Shown: positions 31,961 through 40,140 of the stretch, one piece after another
How the letters are laid out: every line of letters begins with the position of its first letter
Position numbering within the stretch: position 1 is the stretch's first letter
DNA from: Stenotrophobium rhamnosiphilum
GTDB taxonomy: Bacteria > Pseudomonadota > Gammaproteobacteria > Nevskiales > Nevskiaceae
Reading direction: 5' to 3'
NCBI RefSeq assembly: GCF_003052265.1
Contig: NZ_QANS01000002.1
Coordinates: 62,001-126,000 of the forward strand
Length of the DNA stretch: 64,000 nt
The notes under the pieces: generated by a model
What the model saw: only the letters and a program-made list of their open reading frames with translations
The model's database searches: none
Told to the model about the DNA's origin: nothing
Translations under genes and position numbers: made by a program

Positions 31961-33424
31961 CTAGCTGCCTTCATTAAGTGCTTTGGCGCGCCTTACTTGC
32001 AGGTCAGCCATGATCGACGCGTGGGTTTTTCGGTCGAGATGGAAGGCGATCATTAACAGCGCCGAAAGTACGGTCAGGACCGCTGCACCAGGGCCATAGA
32101 AAAACCCCAGCGCATTGCTCGTCGCCTCTGGCAATTGCAAACTGATCCCCAACTGTTTGCTCTGCTGTACGGGGAAATCAATCACCTGCAATGCAAGTCC
32201 GGACAGAAAAGTGCCAAGGCCACTCGCGGCTTTGGTGGCGAACGACCATCCCGCAAAGTACGAACCTTCGCGTCGAACACCGAAACGATGTTCATGCTCG
32301 TCCGCCGCATTGGTGATCATGGTCAACAAGGCGATGGCTGCGATGGTGGTCAAAATTCCGCCGAACACGCCAATGACCGCAAGCGCCTCAGCCAACGGCT
32401 GTCCTTGCAACGTCAACACACCCGTAAGCTTCAGTGTTGCTGGCAAGGCCTGCATCAGAATGAGACCGCCAAGGCCAATGATGACGGCCGTTTTATTTTC
32501 CAGTCTGGTCACGATGGGCCCAGCCATAGGCGCGCCAAGAATTAATCCGAGACCCAACGACAGCGTCACAAGCTGCATCTGCTCAGTCGTGATGTGCCAG
32601 AAGAAAGTATTGGCATGCAGACCCAATGATTGCGTCACGCCTTGCGCTGTAGAAAATAGCAACGCCACGCCGAACAGCACGCGAAAGCTATGACTGCGTC
32701 CGAGTTCGCGCATGTCTTCAACAATTGTCGAGAACAAGCTTCCACGGCTTACTGCAGTGACGTGCTGACGCGCAAGCGTACGACGCACGGCGTGCATAGA
32801 CGTGAGCGCTGCTAGAAGCATGATCGCCGCGAGCGTCATTGCGAAAGGCGCGTAGTGCTGTCGCTCCGCGATACTGCCTTCTACCTTGAAGAATATGCTG
32901 AACCCAATAGCAATCGTAATGAACGCGCCCAGCGTTGAAATCAGCCAACGCAGCGTAATGATGCTGGCGCGCTCTGCTTGGTCATCCGTAAATTCGGCGC
33001 CTGCAGCAAGGAACGGCAAGTTGAATATCGATAGTGATACTCGCAACAGTACGCCGCAAGAAAATAGCGAGACGAACAGCAACGCTTGGCTATCCGTGTC
33101 TGGCAACGAGAACAGCAGCACCATACCAATCATGATCATTGGCGTTGCCACCAGCATGAACGGCAGACGACGTCCCCACCGTGAGTGAAAGTTGTCTGAG
33201 TACAAGGCAATGATCGGCTCGACGATGGCGTCGACCACAAGAGCAAGTGCAAGTGCGCCGCCCGCTAGTCCTGCAGAAAGTCCGCAAGCAGTCGTGGCGT
33301 AGAACAGCAGGAAAATATTGAGTGTCGTATTGACCATCGCATCCAATACAGCACCACTGCCATACCCAAGCTTGAGGCCCAAAGACAGCTTGGTGTCACG
33401 CAGCGACGCACTTTGATTGTTCAC
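31961..33424 (-). CDS. GPH-family (MelB-like) cation symporter of the MFS
   Basis: 487 residues with about 12 membrane segments. The N-terminal GLKLGYGSGAVLDAMVNTTL and the loop YSDNFHSRWGRRLPF after helix 2 are typical of the glycoside-pentoside-hexuronide symporters. VVDAIVEPII carries the acidic residue used for cation coupling in MelB. It should import a sugar or glycoside across the inner membrane with Na+ or H+. The GTG start overlaps the stop of the upstream alpha/beta hydrolase gene by one base (TAGTG), so the two are translationally coupled. Related transporters also occur in steroid and terpenoid loci of proteobacteria, so a sugar substrate is likely but not certain. Confidence 0.85.
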   Translation of the reverse strand: MNNQSASLRDTKLSLGLKLGYGSGAVLDAMVNTTLNIFLLFYATTACGLSAGLAGGALALALVVDAIVEPIIALYSDNFHSRWGRRLPFMLVATPMIMIGMVLLFSLPDTDSQALLFVSLFSCGVLLRVSLSIFNLPFLAAGAEFTDDQAERASIITLRWLISTLGAFITIAIGFSIFFKVEGSIAERQHYAPFAMTLAAIMLLAALTSMHAVRRTLARQHVTAVSRGSLFSTIVEDMRELGRSHSFRVLFGVALLFSTAQGVTQSLGLHANTFFWHITTEQMQLVTLSLGLGLILGAPMAGPIVTRLENKTAVIIGLGGLILMQALPATLKLTGVLTLQGQPLAEALAVIGVFGGILTTIAAIALLTMITNAADEHEHRFGVRREGSYFAGWSFATKAASGLGTFLSGLALQVIDFPVQQSKQLGISLQLPEATSNALGFFYGPGAAVLTVLSALLMIAFHLDRKTHASIMADLQVRRAKALNEGS

Positions 33425-34278
33425 TATGGAAGTTTTCCAGTCTCAACTGATCGAGTAAATTCGAGGATGGCGTTAGCAACGCCGGCGGGGTCATCGTACA
33501 TAGGGTTGTGGCCGCAGCCCGGCAACACACCGTGAGTCTTCAAGCCGAGAATATCGAGGAAGGGCTGGCCGAATTCATTGAACGTCAGCACTCTGTCGTT
33601 GCCACACCAAACGATGCGAACAGGCGTGGTGTTTTCTTTGGGCAAGCGTTTAATTTGCGCGATGCCATCGTCGAGAAATTCGTGCGCAATTGAACAATTC
33701 ATGCCGTGGTGAAGCATGCCGCGCACTTCTGCCGCAGACATTCTGTCGCCATGTTCCATCTCATCTTTCAAAATGAGTTTGCGCAGCGACTTAACACCGA
33801 CCAGCAATTTCACCAGAGGCAAAATGTAAGGCATTAGCTTGAATGTGCCGCGTATGCGTTTGAGGAGTGCTTGCTGATGAGATGCATCCTTCCAAGCGCC
33901 TCCAGGAGAAAGTCCCAACACCGAACGCGCCACGCCACGTCGCGCCATTTCTACAGCCATGTAACCGCCAAGTGACTGACCGACAACATGCGCTTGATCC
34001 AAGCCACGTGCGCGCAGTTGCACGGCGAGTGCATCAGCAATAGTCGCTGGCGTCGCACGGCGAGCGAGTGGGAGACCGCCCGAGTGCCCGGGCAAAGTTG
34101 GAACGATGACGCGGTGATGTTTTTCCAACTGCGCAAGCACTGGCTTCCACATGCGCCAGTTGCCACCAAAGCCGTGTATCAATACCAGCGGCGTGCCCGC
34201 TCCGCCTTCGTAAACCTCAGGTAAGGGCAACGTATCGGGATAAGAAGGTGCGGCAGCGCCGCTCGATTTGTTGCTCAT
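33424..34278 (-). CDS. Alpha/beta fold hydrolase
   Basis: 284 residues without a signal peptide. The oxyanion segment LVLIHGFGGNW is near residue 31, the nucleophile Ser102 is in VGQSLGGYM, the acid is in IVWCGNDRVLTF near residue 229, and the His is in PGCGHNPMYD near residue 260. It is middle gene of a three-gene unit: its ATG overlaps the TonB receptor 3 stop (TGATG), and its stop overlaps the GPH symporter start (TAGTG). It probably cleaves an ester, lactone or similar bond in the ligand imported by this receptor and symporter; this is inference from context. Confidence 0.85.
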   Translation of the reverse strand: MSNKSSGAAAPSYPDTLPLPEVYEGGAGTPLVLIHGFGGNWRMWKPVLAQLEKHHRVIVPTLPGHSGGLPLARRATPATIADALAVQLRARGLDQAHVVGQSLGGYMAVEMARRGVARSVLGLSPGGAWKDASHQQALLKRIRGTFKLMPYILPLVKLLVGVKSLRKLILKDEMEHGDRMSAAEVRGMLHHGMNCSIAHEFLDDGIAQIKRLPKENTTPVRIVWCGNDRVLTFNEFGQPFLDILGLKTHGVLPGCGHNPMYDDPAGVANAILEFTRSVETGKLP

Positions 34279-36809
34279 CAGAAACTCCCACTGAGCCGCA
34301 GCATCACTGCGCGCGGCTGGATATATGTTGTCTTAACGGTCTTTGTGACCAAGCCGCCCAGCGTCGCATTGGCAACGCCGCGCTCGTCCATGAGATTACT
34401 CACGCTCACGCTCGCTTCTGGCAGCCAAGGAATTTCTGGATTATTCAAACTCAGTTGCACATCCCATTGTTGATAGCCGAACACCGGCAGCGTCTGTCCA
34501 AGATCAACGTGTGAACCACTGAGATAGCTGTGCGTTACGCTACCGCCCGCTCTCCAATTGCCGATCTCGCGTTGATAAGCAACGGTCGTCGACGTTTGCC
34601 ATTCCGCTGCCAAAGGAAACGGCGTGCCCTTGGGCAAGAAGGCGCCGGTCTCGCTTTCAAATACTGAAGCTGTCTCTGATCGTATCCACGCGCCTGAAGC
34701 GTTGATCGACAGCCCTGGAACCCAGACCGGCAACCACTGCACCGCGCTTTCAATGCCCACGCTCTTCACGCGGCCAACATTGTCTAAGTAAGGAAGATGT
34801 AGAACCGAGTCACCCAACAAAACTTGTGGATCTTTCCAGTCAATGTAGAACGCGGTTGTATCGAAATGCAGTGTGTTGTCCAGCCACTGCGTGCGCGTAC
34901 CTACTTCGTAATTCCAAAGCGTATCGGACTTGAATCGATCCGGAGCCTGCTTGGAGGACAGTGAACTGGTAAAGCCGGGTTGCAGGCCGCCGTTACGAAA
35001 ACCTTTAGAGGCCGCAGCGTAGAGATTCACGTCGTCAGTAATGCGCCACAGCACCGATGCTTTCGGATTGAAGCCCGGCTCTTTGACGATGCCTTCGTTC
35101 ACGATCTCTGGCGCGCCTTTGATCAACACCAGCACGCCATCCTGAAGTACATAACCATCGGTCTGCGAACGGTAGTAGCGACCACCGAGGCTGAGCTCTA
35201 GCGATTCGCCGAGGAGATACGTCACGTCACCGAACCACGCCAGACTTTTGATCTTTGCCTTTGTGATGACGCGCAAGAGATTGACAGAACCATCGTCCGT
35301 CAGCAGTCCGCCAAGGCCAGTGTCTGGTAGACCGAGTCCCGTGAGCAGCGGCGATATATCCACGCCGGGCAAAACAGGAGTGGAATACGCGGGCACGAAG
35401 AACAAGTTTTGCTTCGATCCAACCACGCCAGTGACCCAACGCCAAGACGAATCCGTGTCGGTAGACACCAAGCGCAGTTCCTGACTGAAAGTTTCAGAAG
35501 TGCTGGTGTCTTCGAGCAATACGTACGGTGTGGTACTTCCAGTTAAGTCCGTGGAAGTATCGATCATCTTGTGTGCGTTCTTGTCTACCCAAGCGCTGTC
35601 GGAAACCAAATCCATAGAATCGAAGGAATAGCGCAGCACCAAGTCGGCAAGTTTGTATTGACTGTCTACAGGACTAGGTTTGGTACTGCTGCTACGCGTG
35701 AGTTTGCCGTTGCCTCCGTCTGCGAAGCCGGTGTCGTTGAAGTTGGTCTGCTGCCAAACGTAAGTGAAGCCGATATTCAAATCTTCATCCGGACGCCAAG
35801 CAAGAATGCCGCGCGCGCCCTTCTGGTCAAGATTGTTGATATCGGTTTTGCCAGTACCCGTGTTGTCGATCCAGCCTGGAGATTGGCGTTTGAAGGCCAT
35901 GCCGCGAAAAGCAAAGTCTTCGCCCCAAGGCACGTTAATGACACCGCCGAATGTTGGTGCGGCGCCGCCTTCAGTGATCATGCTGTACTGCGCGAACCAG
36001 CGAACTTCGTACTGACCAAACTTTGGTGCCTGCGGCACGTAACGCACCGCGCCATTCAGCGCTGCCGATCCGAACAGCGCGCCTTGCGGTCCTTTCAGAA
36101 CTTCAATCGAGGCCATATCGAAAGGATTCGGATCCAACGTGACGCGTGGCAAATACGCGTCAGTGAAAGAGACATCGCCGAACAAAACACCCGTTGTCGG
36201 GTTGCTCAATGTTCCTGCTGAAATACCGCGGATCGTCACTTTCGAAGGATTGATCGAGTCATCGCTGAAAGTCACGCCGGGGACGAGCTTCGTAATGTCT
36301 TCAACACCACGGGCGCCACTGCGTTCGAGATCTTCGCCTTTCATTGCGGAGATGCTCGCGGGAATATCACGTAGAGATTCTTCACGCTTCGTCGCGGTGA
36401 CGACAATTTCTTCGATCTGCCTTGGCGTGCCGCGGTCTGCTTGTGACACTGCGCGCTTGGCAGCAGGATCGGCGACCGGGATTACGGACAACTCTGCGGC
36501 TGGCGGTGGGGCTTCTGCTGGCGCTGTGGCCGCGCTCGCAGCAGCAGTGTCTGTTGTCTCGTCCGAAGCCGTCGCTGGCTGCTCCGCTGCTGGCTGTTCT
36601 GCAGGTGCATTATCAGCACCCATCAACAAATCCTGAAGATCAGTATCCACTGACGATTCTGGAGCCGCAGCAGGAGTAGAGGTTGGCGCTGTTGATTCTG
36701 CAGGCGCCGCCTCCTGCGCCAAGGCAAGTCCGGTCGAACATAGTGACAAACTCATGCCCAGCATTGTTCGTCCGATCCTGTGTATTGCCAGATCCTTAAT
36801 ATTCCGCAT
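34278..36809 (-). CDS. TonB-dependent outer-membrane receptor 3
   Basis: 843 residues with GGAGAGA before the ATG. Signal peptide about 1-32; a roughly 100-residue Ala/Pro/Glu/Thr-rich extension that includes SSVDTDLQDLL at 52-62; TonB box EEIVVTATKR near 133-142; plug with VLKGPQGALFGS; then the barrel, ending PRAVMLRLSGSF with a terminal Phe. It belongs to the same broad subfamily as receptors 1 and 2 but is more distant. It leads an operon with an alpha/beta hydrolase and a GPH symporter, so outer-membrane import, hydrolysis and inner-membrane import may be encoded together. Confidence 0.92.
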   Translation of the reverse strand: MRNIKDLAIHRIGRTMLGMSLSLCSTGLALAQEAAPAESTAPTSTPAAAPESSVDTDLQDLLMGADNAPAEQPAAEQPATASDETTDTAAASAATAPAEAPPPAAELSVIPVADPAAKRAVSQADRGTPRQIEEIVVTATKREESLRDIPASISAMKGEDLERSGARGVEDITKLVPGVTFSDDSINPSKVTIRGISAGTLSNPTTGVLFGDVSFTDAYLPRVTLDPNPFDMASIEVLKGPQGALFGSAALNGAVRYVPQAPKFGQYEVRWFAQYSMITEGGAAPTFGGVINVPWGEDFAFRGMAFKRQSPGWIDNTGTGKTDINNLDQKGARGILAWRPDEDLNIGFTYVWQQTNFNDTGFADGGNGKLTRSSSTKPSPVDSQYKLADLVLRYSFDSMDLVSDSAWVDKNAHKMIDTSTDLTGSTTPYVLLEDTSTSETFSQELRLVSTDTDSSWRWVTGVVGSKQNLFFVPAYSTPVLPGVDISPLLTGLGLPDTGLGGLLTDDGSVNLLRVITKAKIKSLAWFGDVTYLLGESLELSLGGRYYRSQTDGYVLQDGVLVLIKGAPEIVNEGIVKEPGFNPKASVLWRITDDVNLYAAASKGFRNGGLQPGFTSSLSSKQAPDRFKSDTLWNYEVGTRTQWLDNTLHFDTTAFYIDWKDPQVLLGDSVLHLPYLDNVGRVKSVGIESAVQWLPVWVPGLSINASGAWIRSETASVFESETGAFLPKGTPFPLAAEWQTSTTVAYQREIGNWRAGGSVTHSYLSGSHVDLGQTLPVFGYQQWDVQLSLNNPEIPWLPEASVSVSNLMDERGVANATLGGLVTKTVKTTYIQPRAVMLRLSGSF

Positions 36810-36849
36810 GCGCTCTCTCCAGAAACTCTGTTTTTTATAAACACTGTCA

Positions 36850-36868
36850 TCACGATCGTTTGTCGTGA
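36850..36868. promoter_or_regulatory. Inverted repeat upstream of TonB receptor 3
   Basis: TCACGA and TCGTGA arms separated by 7 bases, 41-59 bp upstream of the receptor start. The spacing fits a dimeric repressor operator, but no obvious regulator gene lies next to it. Confidence 0.4.
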
Positions 36869-36895
36869 GCTTCTGTAGACGAGCTTATGGCGCAA

Positions 36896-36987
36896 ATGCC
36901 TTCACTCCCCCTCCCATGAAGAAGGGGCTGAAGAGGAGTGTATTGGACTATCCACGTACCCAATGCCCTCCATCTTGGGAGGGGGTA
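36896..36987. repeat. CT/AG-rich imperfect hairpins in intergenic DNA
   Basis: Two CCCTCC / GGGAGG-type stretches, the second clearly a hairpin (CCCTCC-ATCTT-GGGAGG at 36966-36982). Similar CCCTCCC...GGGAGGG intergenic repeats occur in many gammaproteobacteria; no other copy was seen in this window. The rest of the 36810-37098 gap shows no gene. Confidence 0.4.
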
Positions 36988-37098
36988 CAAAGGCATACTG
37001 CCTGTACATTAATAGCTAAGAATTCAACGTTCTCAGGCCATAAAATGGCTGTTGGCCATACGCGTTAATCATGGCACTGGAACATCTGACTAAATTAA

Positions 37099-37794
37099 AT
37101 GCACATGAACTTCATTAAAAAAACCTTGCTGCTTTCACTCGCCATCAGCCTGTCACCTATCGCTGAAGCTGCGACGCCGTCATGGACGCCTAAAGCGGGC
37201 TCGCAGCTCAGCTTTATTTCGCGCTCGAATGGCAAGCCTACCGGCACGCTGGTTTTTGATTTCACGCAATCTGGCGATCGTATTGTTGAGCGCCGCGTCG
37301 AGCATTTGGAGCTTTCACGCATGCTGTTAAAAGCTGCGATGGATCAAACATTGGAAAGCACATGGCGCGGACAAACGCTGGAGAGTTTCACATCCAGCAC
37401 CATCGTGAAATCGACGGTTAAAGATTCCAATGAGTCGCTCAAAGTGACTCGCTTAGCAAACGGAAAACTATCTGCCACAACGCAAGACTCATCTCACGAA
37501 CTTGATGCAGAAGCCTGGCCATTAACCTTAACGAGCCGCAGCTTCGTTTCACATTCGCCTGTGTTTGATTTAACTAAAGGAAAAATTATCACCGTCAACG
37601 GCGTTTCCAAAGGCTTTGAGCCCATCACGGCTGACGGCGTCACTCAAAATTGTGAGCGCGTTGAAACCAAGGCAACGCAAGACAAAACTTCTACTGACGT
37701 CGTGCTGTGGTACGACAGCATCGGCAGACTTTGCGCGATGAGATATCCAACCGTTATGGGCACGGTGGATTACATTCGTACATCCGTAAAATAG
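37099..37794 (+). CDS. Exported hypothetical protein, DUF6134-like
   Basis: 231 residues; the start may be the first (37099) or second (37105) ATG. A signal peptide occupies about 1-25, ending AEA. The mature part is rich in beta-strand: SQLSFISRSNGKPTGTLVFD near residue 35, GQTLESFTSSTIVK in the middle, and DVVLWYDSIGRLCAMRYPTV near the end. This pattern resembles the DUF6134 family of periplasmic proteins, whose function is unknown, and more distantly DUF3108. The call is by eye and moderate. It is monocistronic and convergent with the LpxO-like gene, with a bidirectional terminator between them. Confidence 0.65.
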   Translation: MHMNFIKKTLLLSLAISLSPIAEAATPSWTPKAGSQLSFISRSNGKPTGTLVFDFTQSGDRIVERRVEHLELSRMLLKAAMDQTLESTWRGQTLESFTSSTIVKSTVKDSNESLKVTRLANGKLSATTQDSSHELDAEAWPLTLTSRSFVSHSPVFDLTKGKIITVNGVSKGFEPITADGVTQNCERVETKATQDKTSTDVVLWYDSIGRLCAMRYPTVMGTVDYIRTSVK

Positions 37795-37810
37795 AAATAT
37801 CCCAGCAATA

Positions 37811-37846
37811 AAAAAGGCTTGGAGTCGTGAGACTTCAAGCCTTTTT
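37811..37846. terminator. Bidirectional Rho-independent terminator
   Basis: AAAAAGGCTTG at 37811-37821 pairs with CAAGCCTTTTT at 37836-37846, with an inner AGTC/GACT stem. The A-run and T-run make it work for both convergent genes. Confidence 0.88.
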
Positions 37847-37863
37847 CCTTTCACTCTGAAATC

Positions 37864-38784
37864 TTATTTCAGAACCCAGTAAATCAGCGCAGCAATGAGG
37901 CAGTATTTGAAGATGTAATAGCCACGCTCATGTTTCGCTTTCATCCACTTGCCGACTCGGCGAATGCTGTAGATGTACGCAAAAATATGATTCAAGGCGC
38001 CGAGCTTTTCGCCGGGCATATTGCGCGATGCTGACGCAGCCACAGCAATACGACCGAAGGCATTGTTAATTGCGCGAGAAATCGGATCCTTCAAAGGACG
38101 TTCGATATCGCAGAACAGAATCACACGGTATTGATCAGTTTTGTTCTCAGCCCAATGGATGAAGGTTTCGTCAAACATGACGTCCTTACCGTCGCGCCAT
38201 GAATGCATATGGCCGTCGACATAAATGCGGCAATCATCTGAATTCGGCGTGACCAAACCCAGGTGATAGCGCAGCGAGCCTGCAAATGGATCGCGATGCT
38301 TACCCAAGAAAGCGCCGGGCTCAAGCACCGTGAACATCGCAGCCTTCACCGATGGCGTGCGTCTAATCAGGTCAACCGTCTTTGGGCAAAGCTGAGTAGC
38401 AGATGGCAGATAGTCGCTGTACCACTTCAGGTAAAAGCGCTTCCAGCCTTTGCGGAAAAATGAGTTGAACGCGAGATCGTTAGTGCCATCAGAAACACCG
38501 ATCTTGCCGTCGCCATAAAGCGCTTGGGCTTCGTCACGAATGACTTCCCAGTTATCGCGCAGCAGCTTGAGGTCGGGAAACTGGTTCACATCAATCATCG
38601 GCGTATTCGGAATCGCCGAACGCGCGTAAACCATGATGTTGTACGGCGCCATGATGGTTGAGTGATCGCTCAACTGGCGCTTAAAGCTGTGGCGCACCTT
38701 GCCGCGGAAATGGATGTACATCGTTCCAAGCAAGAACAGCATGGCCACGGCCAGCTTGATCAATAATCCAGACGTCATTTCCAA
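37864..38784 (-). CDS. lpxO: Aspartyl/asparaginyl beta-hydroxylase family protein, LpxO-like lipid A hydroxylase
   Basis: 306 residues, close to the length of Salmonella LpxO (302). Hydrophobic segments lie at both ends (about 6-24 and the last 15 residues), giving membrane attachment. The 2-oxoglutarate/Fe(II) residues are visible: His163 and Asp165 in GKHRDPF and His210 in ETFIHWAENKT, with Arg in QYRVILFCDIERP. LpxO adds a 2-hydroxyl group to a secondary acyl chain of lipid A at the inner membrane. The same fold is used for peptide hydroxylation, so the lipid A role rests on the membrane ends and length. It is monocistronic. Confidence 0.75.
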   Translation of the reverse strand: MEMTSGLLIKLAVAMLFLLGTMYIHFRGKVRHSFKRQLSDHSTIMAPYNIMVYARSAIPNTPMIDVNQFPDLKLLRDNWEVIRDEAQALYGDGKIGVSDGTNDLAFNSFFRKGWKRFYLKWYSDYLPSATQLCPKTVDLIRRTPSVKAAMFTVLEPGAFLGKHRDPFAGSLRYHLGLVTPNSDDCRIYVDGHMHSWRDGKDVMFDETFIHWAENKTDQYRVILFCDIERPLKDPISRAINNAFGRIAVAASASRNMPGEKLGALNHIFAYIYSIRRVGKWMKAKHERGYYIFKYCLIAALIYWVLK

Positions 38785-38891
38785 CTCCGTACCCCTACGA
38801 TTTCATACCCATTCGAATGGGGTTTTGATGCCAATTTGGCTCATATTTTAGCTTTAAATGGGTAGGTATACCGCCTCAAGCAAAAATACTG

Positions 38892-39677
38892 GTGTTATTC
38901 TCTCCCCTAGGTCAGAAAGACCGATGTCTGCTTGGAAAAGGATATTCCCAATGTTTCAACGTCAAGGGTTTTGAAACCGTGTCATACCGGGATCAATCAA
39001 ACTCGCTTGTAGTCAAAGACCTGCGTGCCGACGATGCTGGCATCAGCGATGACTGGATGACCACGCTTTTGCAGATGCGTACCTTCCAAATGGTGCCGCC
39101 AGAGAATCTGCAAGCCATGTTCATGCGCATGCAAGACTTCAAGGCACAGCCAGGTCAGGAAATAGTCAAGCAAGGCGATGAGGGAGACTTCTTCTACGTC
39201 GTTACTGCCGGACGATGCCTCGTTACCCGCGAATCAACAGGACAAAAGCCTGTGCGGCTCGCAGAACTCGAGACCGGCGCCTGCTTTGGTGAAGAAGCAC
39301 TGATTTCAGACGCCAAGCGCAACGCCACGGTGACGATGCTGACGCCGGGCAACTTGATGCGTTTATCGAAGGAAGATTTTCGCCAACTGCTGAATGCGCC
39401 ACTTACTCGCCATATGAGTTATGAGCATGCGCAAAAGTTGATCGACGAAGGCAGCGCTCGATGGCTTGATGTGCGACTGCCAAGCGAGCATCAGGTTAAG
39501 AATCTGCCGAATAGCCTGAATATGCCGCTCTATATGTTGCGGATGAAGCTCAACACGCTCGATAGCAAGGTCACGTATATCGTTTATTGCGATACGAGTC
39601 GCCGCAGTGCTGCCGCGGCTTTTGTACTCACACAGAAGGGTTTTGACGCCTACGTGCTAGAGAAAGGGCTGCCTTAA
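38892..39677 (+). CDS. Cyclic nucleotide-binding domain fused to a rhodanese domain
   Basis: 261 residues from a GTG at 38892; the start is uncertain because no ribosome binding site is clear. Residues about 70-165 form a cNMP-binding beta-roll, with GDFFYVVTAGRCLV and the phosphate-binding cassette ACFGEEALISDAKRNATV. The Arg before the AT in the cassette suggests real nucleotide binding. Residues about 175-261 are a rhodanese domain with WLDVRLPSEHQVKNLPNSLN and active-site Cys in VYCDTSRRS. This combination recurs in gammaproteobacteria, with unknown function; a redox or sulfur-transfer step gated by a cyclic nucleotide is conceivable. It is convergent with the pilZ gene. Confidence 0.8.
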   Translation: MLFSPLGQKDRCLLGKGYSQCFNVKGFETVSYRDQSNSLVVKDLRADDAGISDDWMTTLLQMRTFQMVPPENLQAMFMRMQDFKAQPGQEIVKQGDEGDFFYVVTAGRCLVTRESTGQKPVRLAELETGACFGEEALISDAKRNATVTMLTPGNLMRLSKEDFRQLLNAPLTRHMSYEHAQKLIDEGSARWLDVRLPSEHQVKNLPNSLNMPLYMLRMKLNTLDSKVTYIVYCDTSRRSAAAAFVLTQKGFDAYVLEKGLP

Positions 39678-39695
39678 TCTAAAGGGCGCCCTTCC

Positions 39696-40067
39696 CTACA
39701 TCGTATGCGTAGGGCGGTCGGCGCCGAGTGCACCAGCAAGCTGAGATTCAATTTTTTGCTGAGTCGCGCCGTTGTCCTGCGGACTGAACTGCACGCCAAT
39801 ACCTTGCAAGCGCTTGCCTTGTGCGCCCTTCGGCGTGACCCAAACAACCTTGCCAGCAACAGGCAAGCGCTCAGGGTTTTCCATCAGCGTGAGCAAAATA
39901 AAAACTTCATCGCCTAGGCGATATTCCTTGGTTGTCGGAATAAATAAGCCGCCATTTTTTACAAATGGCATGTAGGCAACATACAGCGCGCTCTTATCTT
40001 TGATATTAAGCGTCAGGATGCCGGGTTGTGCGCCACCAAGGCGTGCAGGTGTGCTCATGCTATCCAT
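39696..40067 (-). CDS. pilZ: PilZ-domain protein (type IV pilus PilZ-like)
   Basis: 123 residues. The domain runs from about 15 to 105: GILTLNIKDKSALYVAYMPF, then GGLFIPTTKEYRLGDEVFIL, then the AGKVVWVTP strand and GIGVQF. The canonical c-di-GMP motifs RxxxR and D/NxSxxG are absent, as in the PilZ orthologues that take part in type IV pilus assembly by protein contacts. The location directly after holB is the usual one in Pseudomonas and Xanthomonas. It ends the long minus-strand fab-pab-mltG-tmk-holB run. Confidence 0.85.
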   Translation of the reverse strand: MDSMSTPARLGGAQPGILTLNIKDKSALYVAYMPFVKNGGLFIPTTKEYRLGDEVFILLTLMENPERLPVAGKVVWVTPKGAQGKRLQGIGVQFSPQDNGATQQKIESQLAGALGADRPTHTM

Positions 40068-40140
40068 CCCCTATCCAATCCCCTTATATATTTAATGCTC
40101 CGCCTCGTGCGAGTGCGGTGATGCAGCGATTTAACAGCAC

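Noticed and set aside
35571-36221. Plus-strand open frame of 216 codons
   Set aside because: Antisense to TonB receptor 3.
36865-37068. Plus-strand open frame of 67 codons in the receptor 3 upstream region
   Set aside because: It runs through the CCCTCC/GGGAGG hairpins and has no ribosome binding site or recognisable composition.
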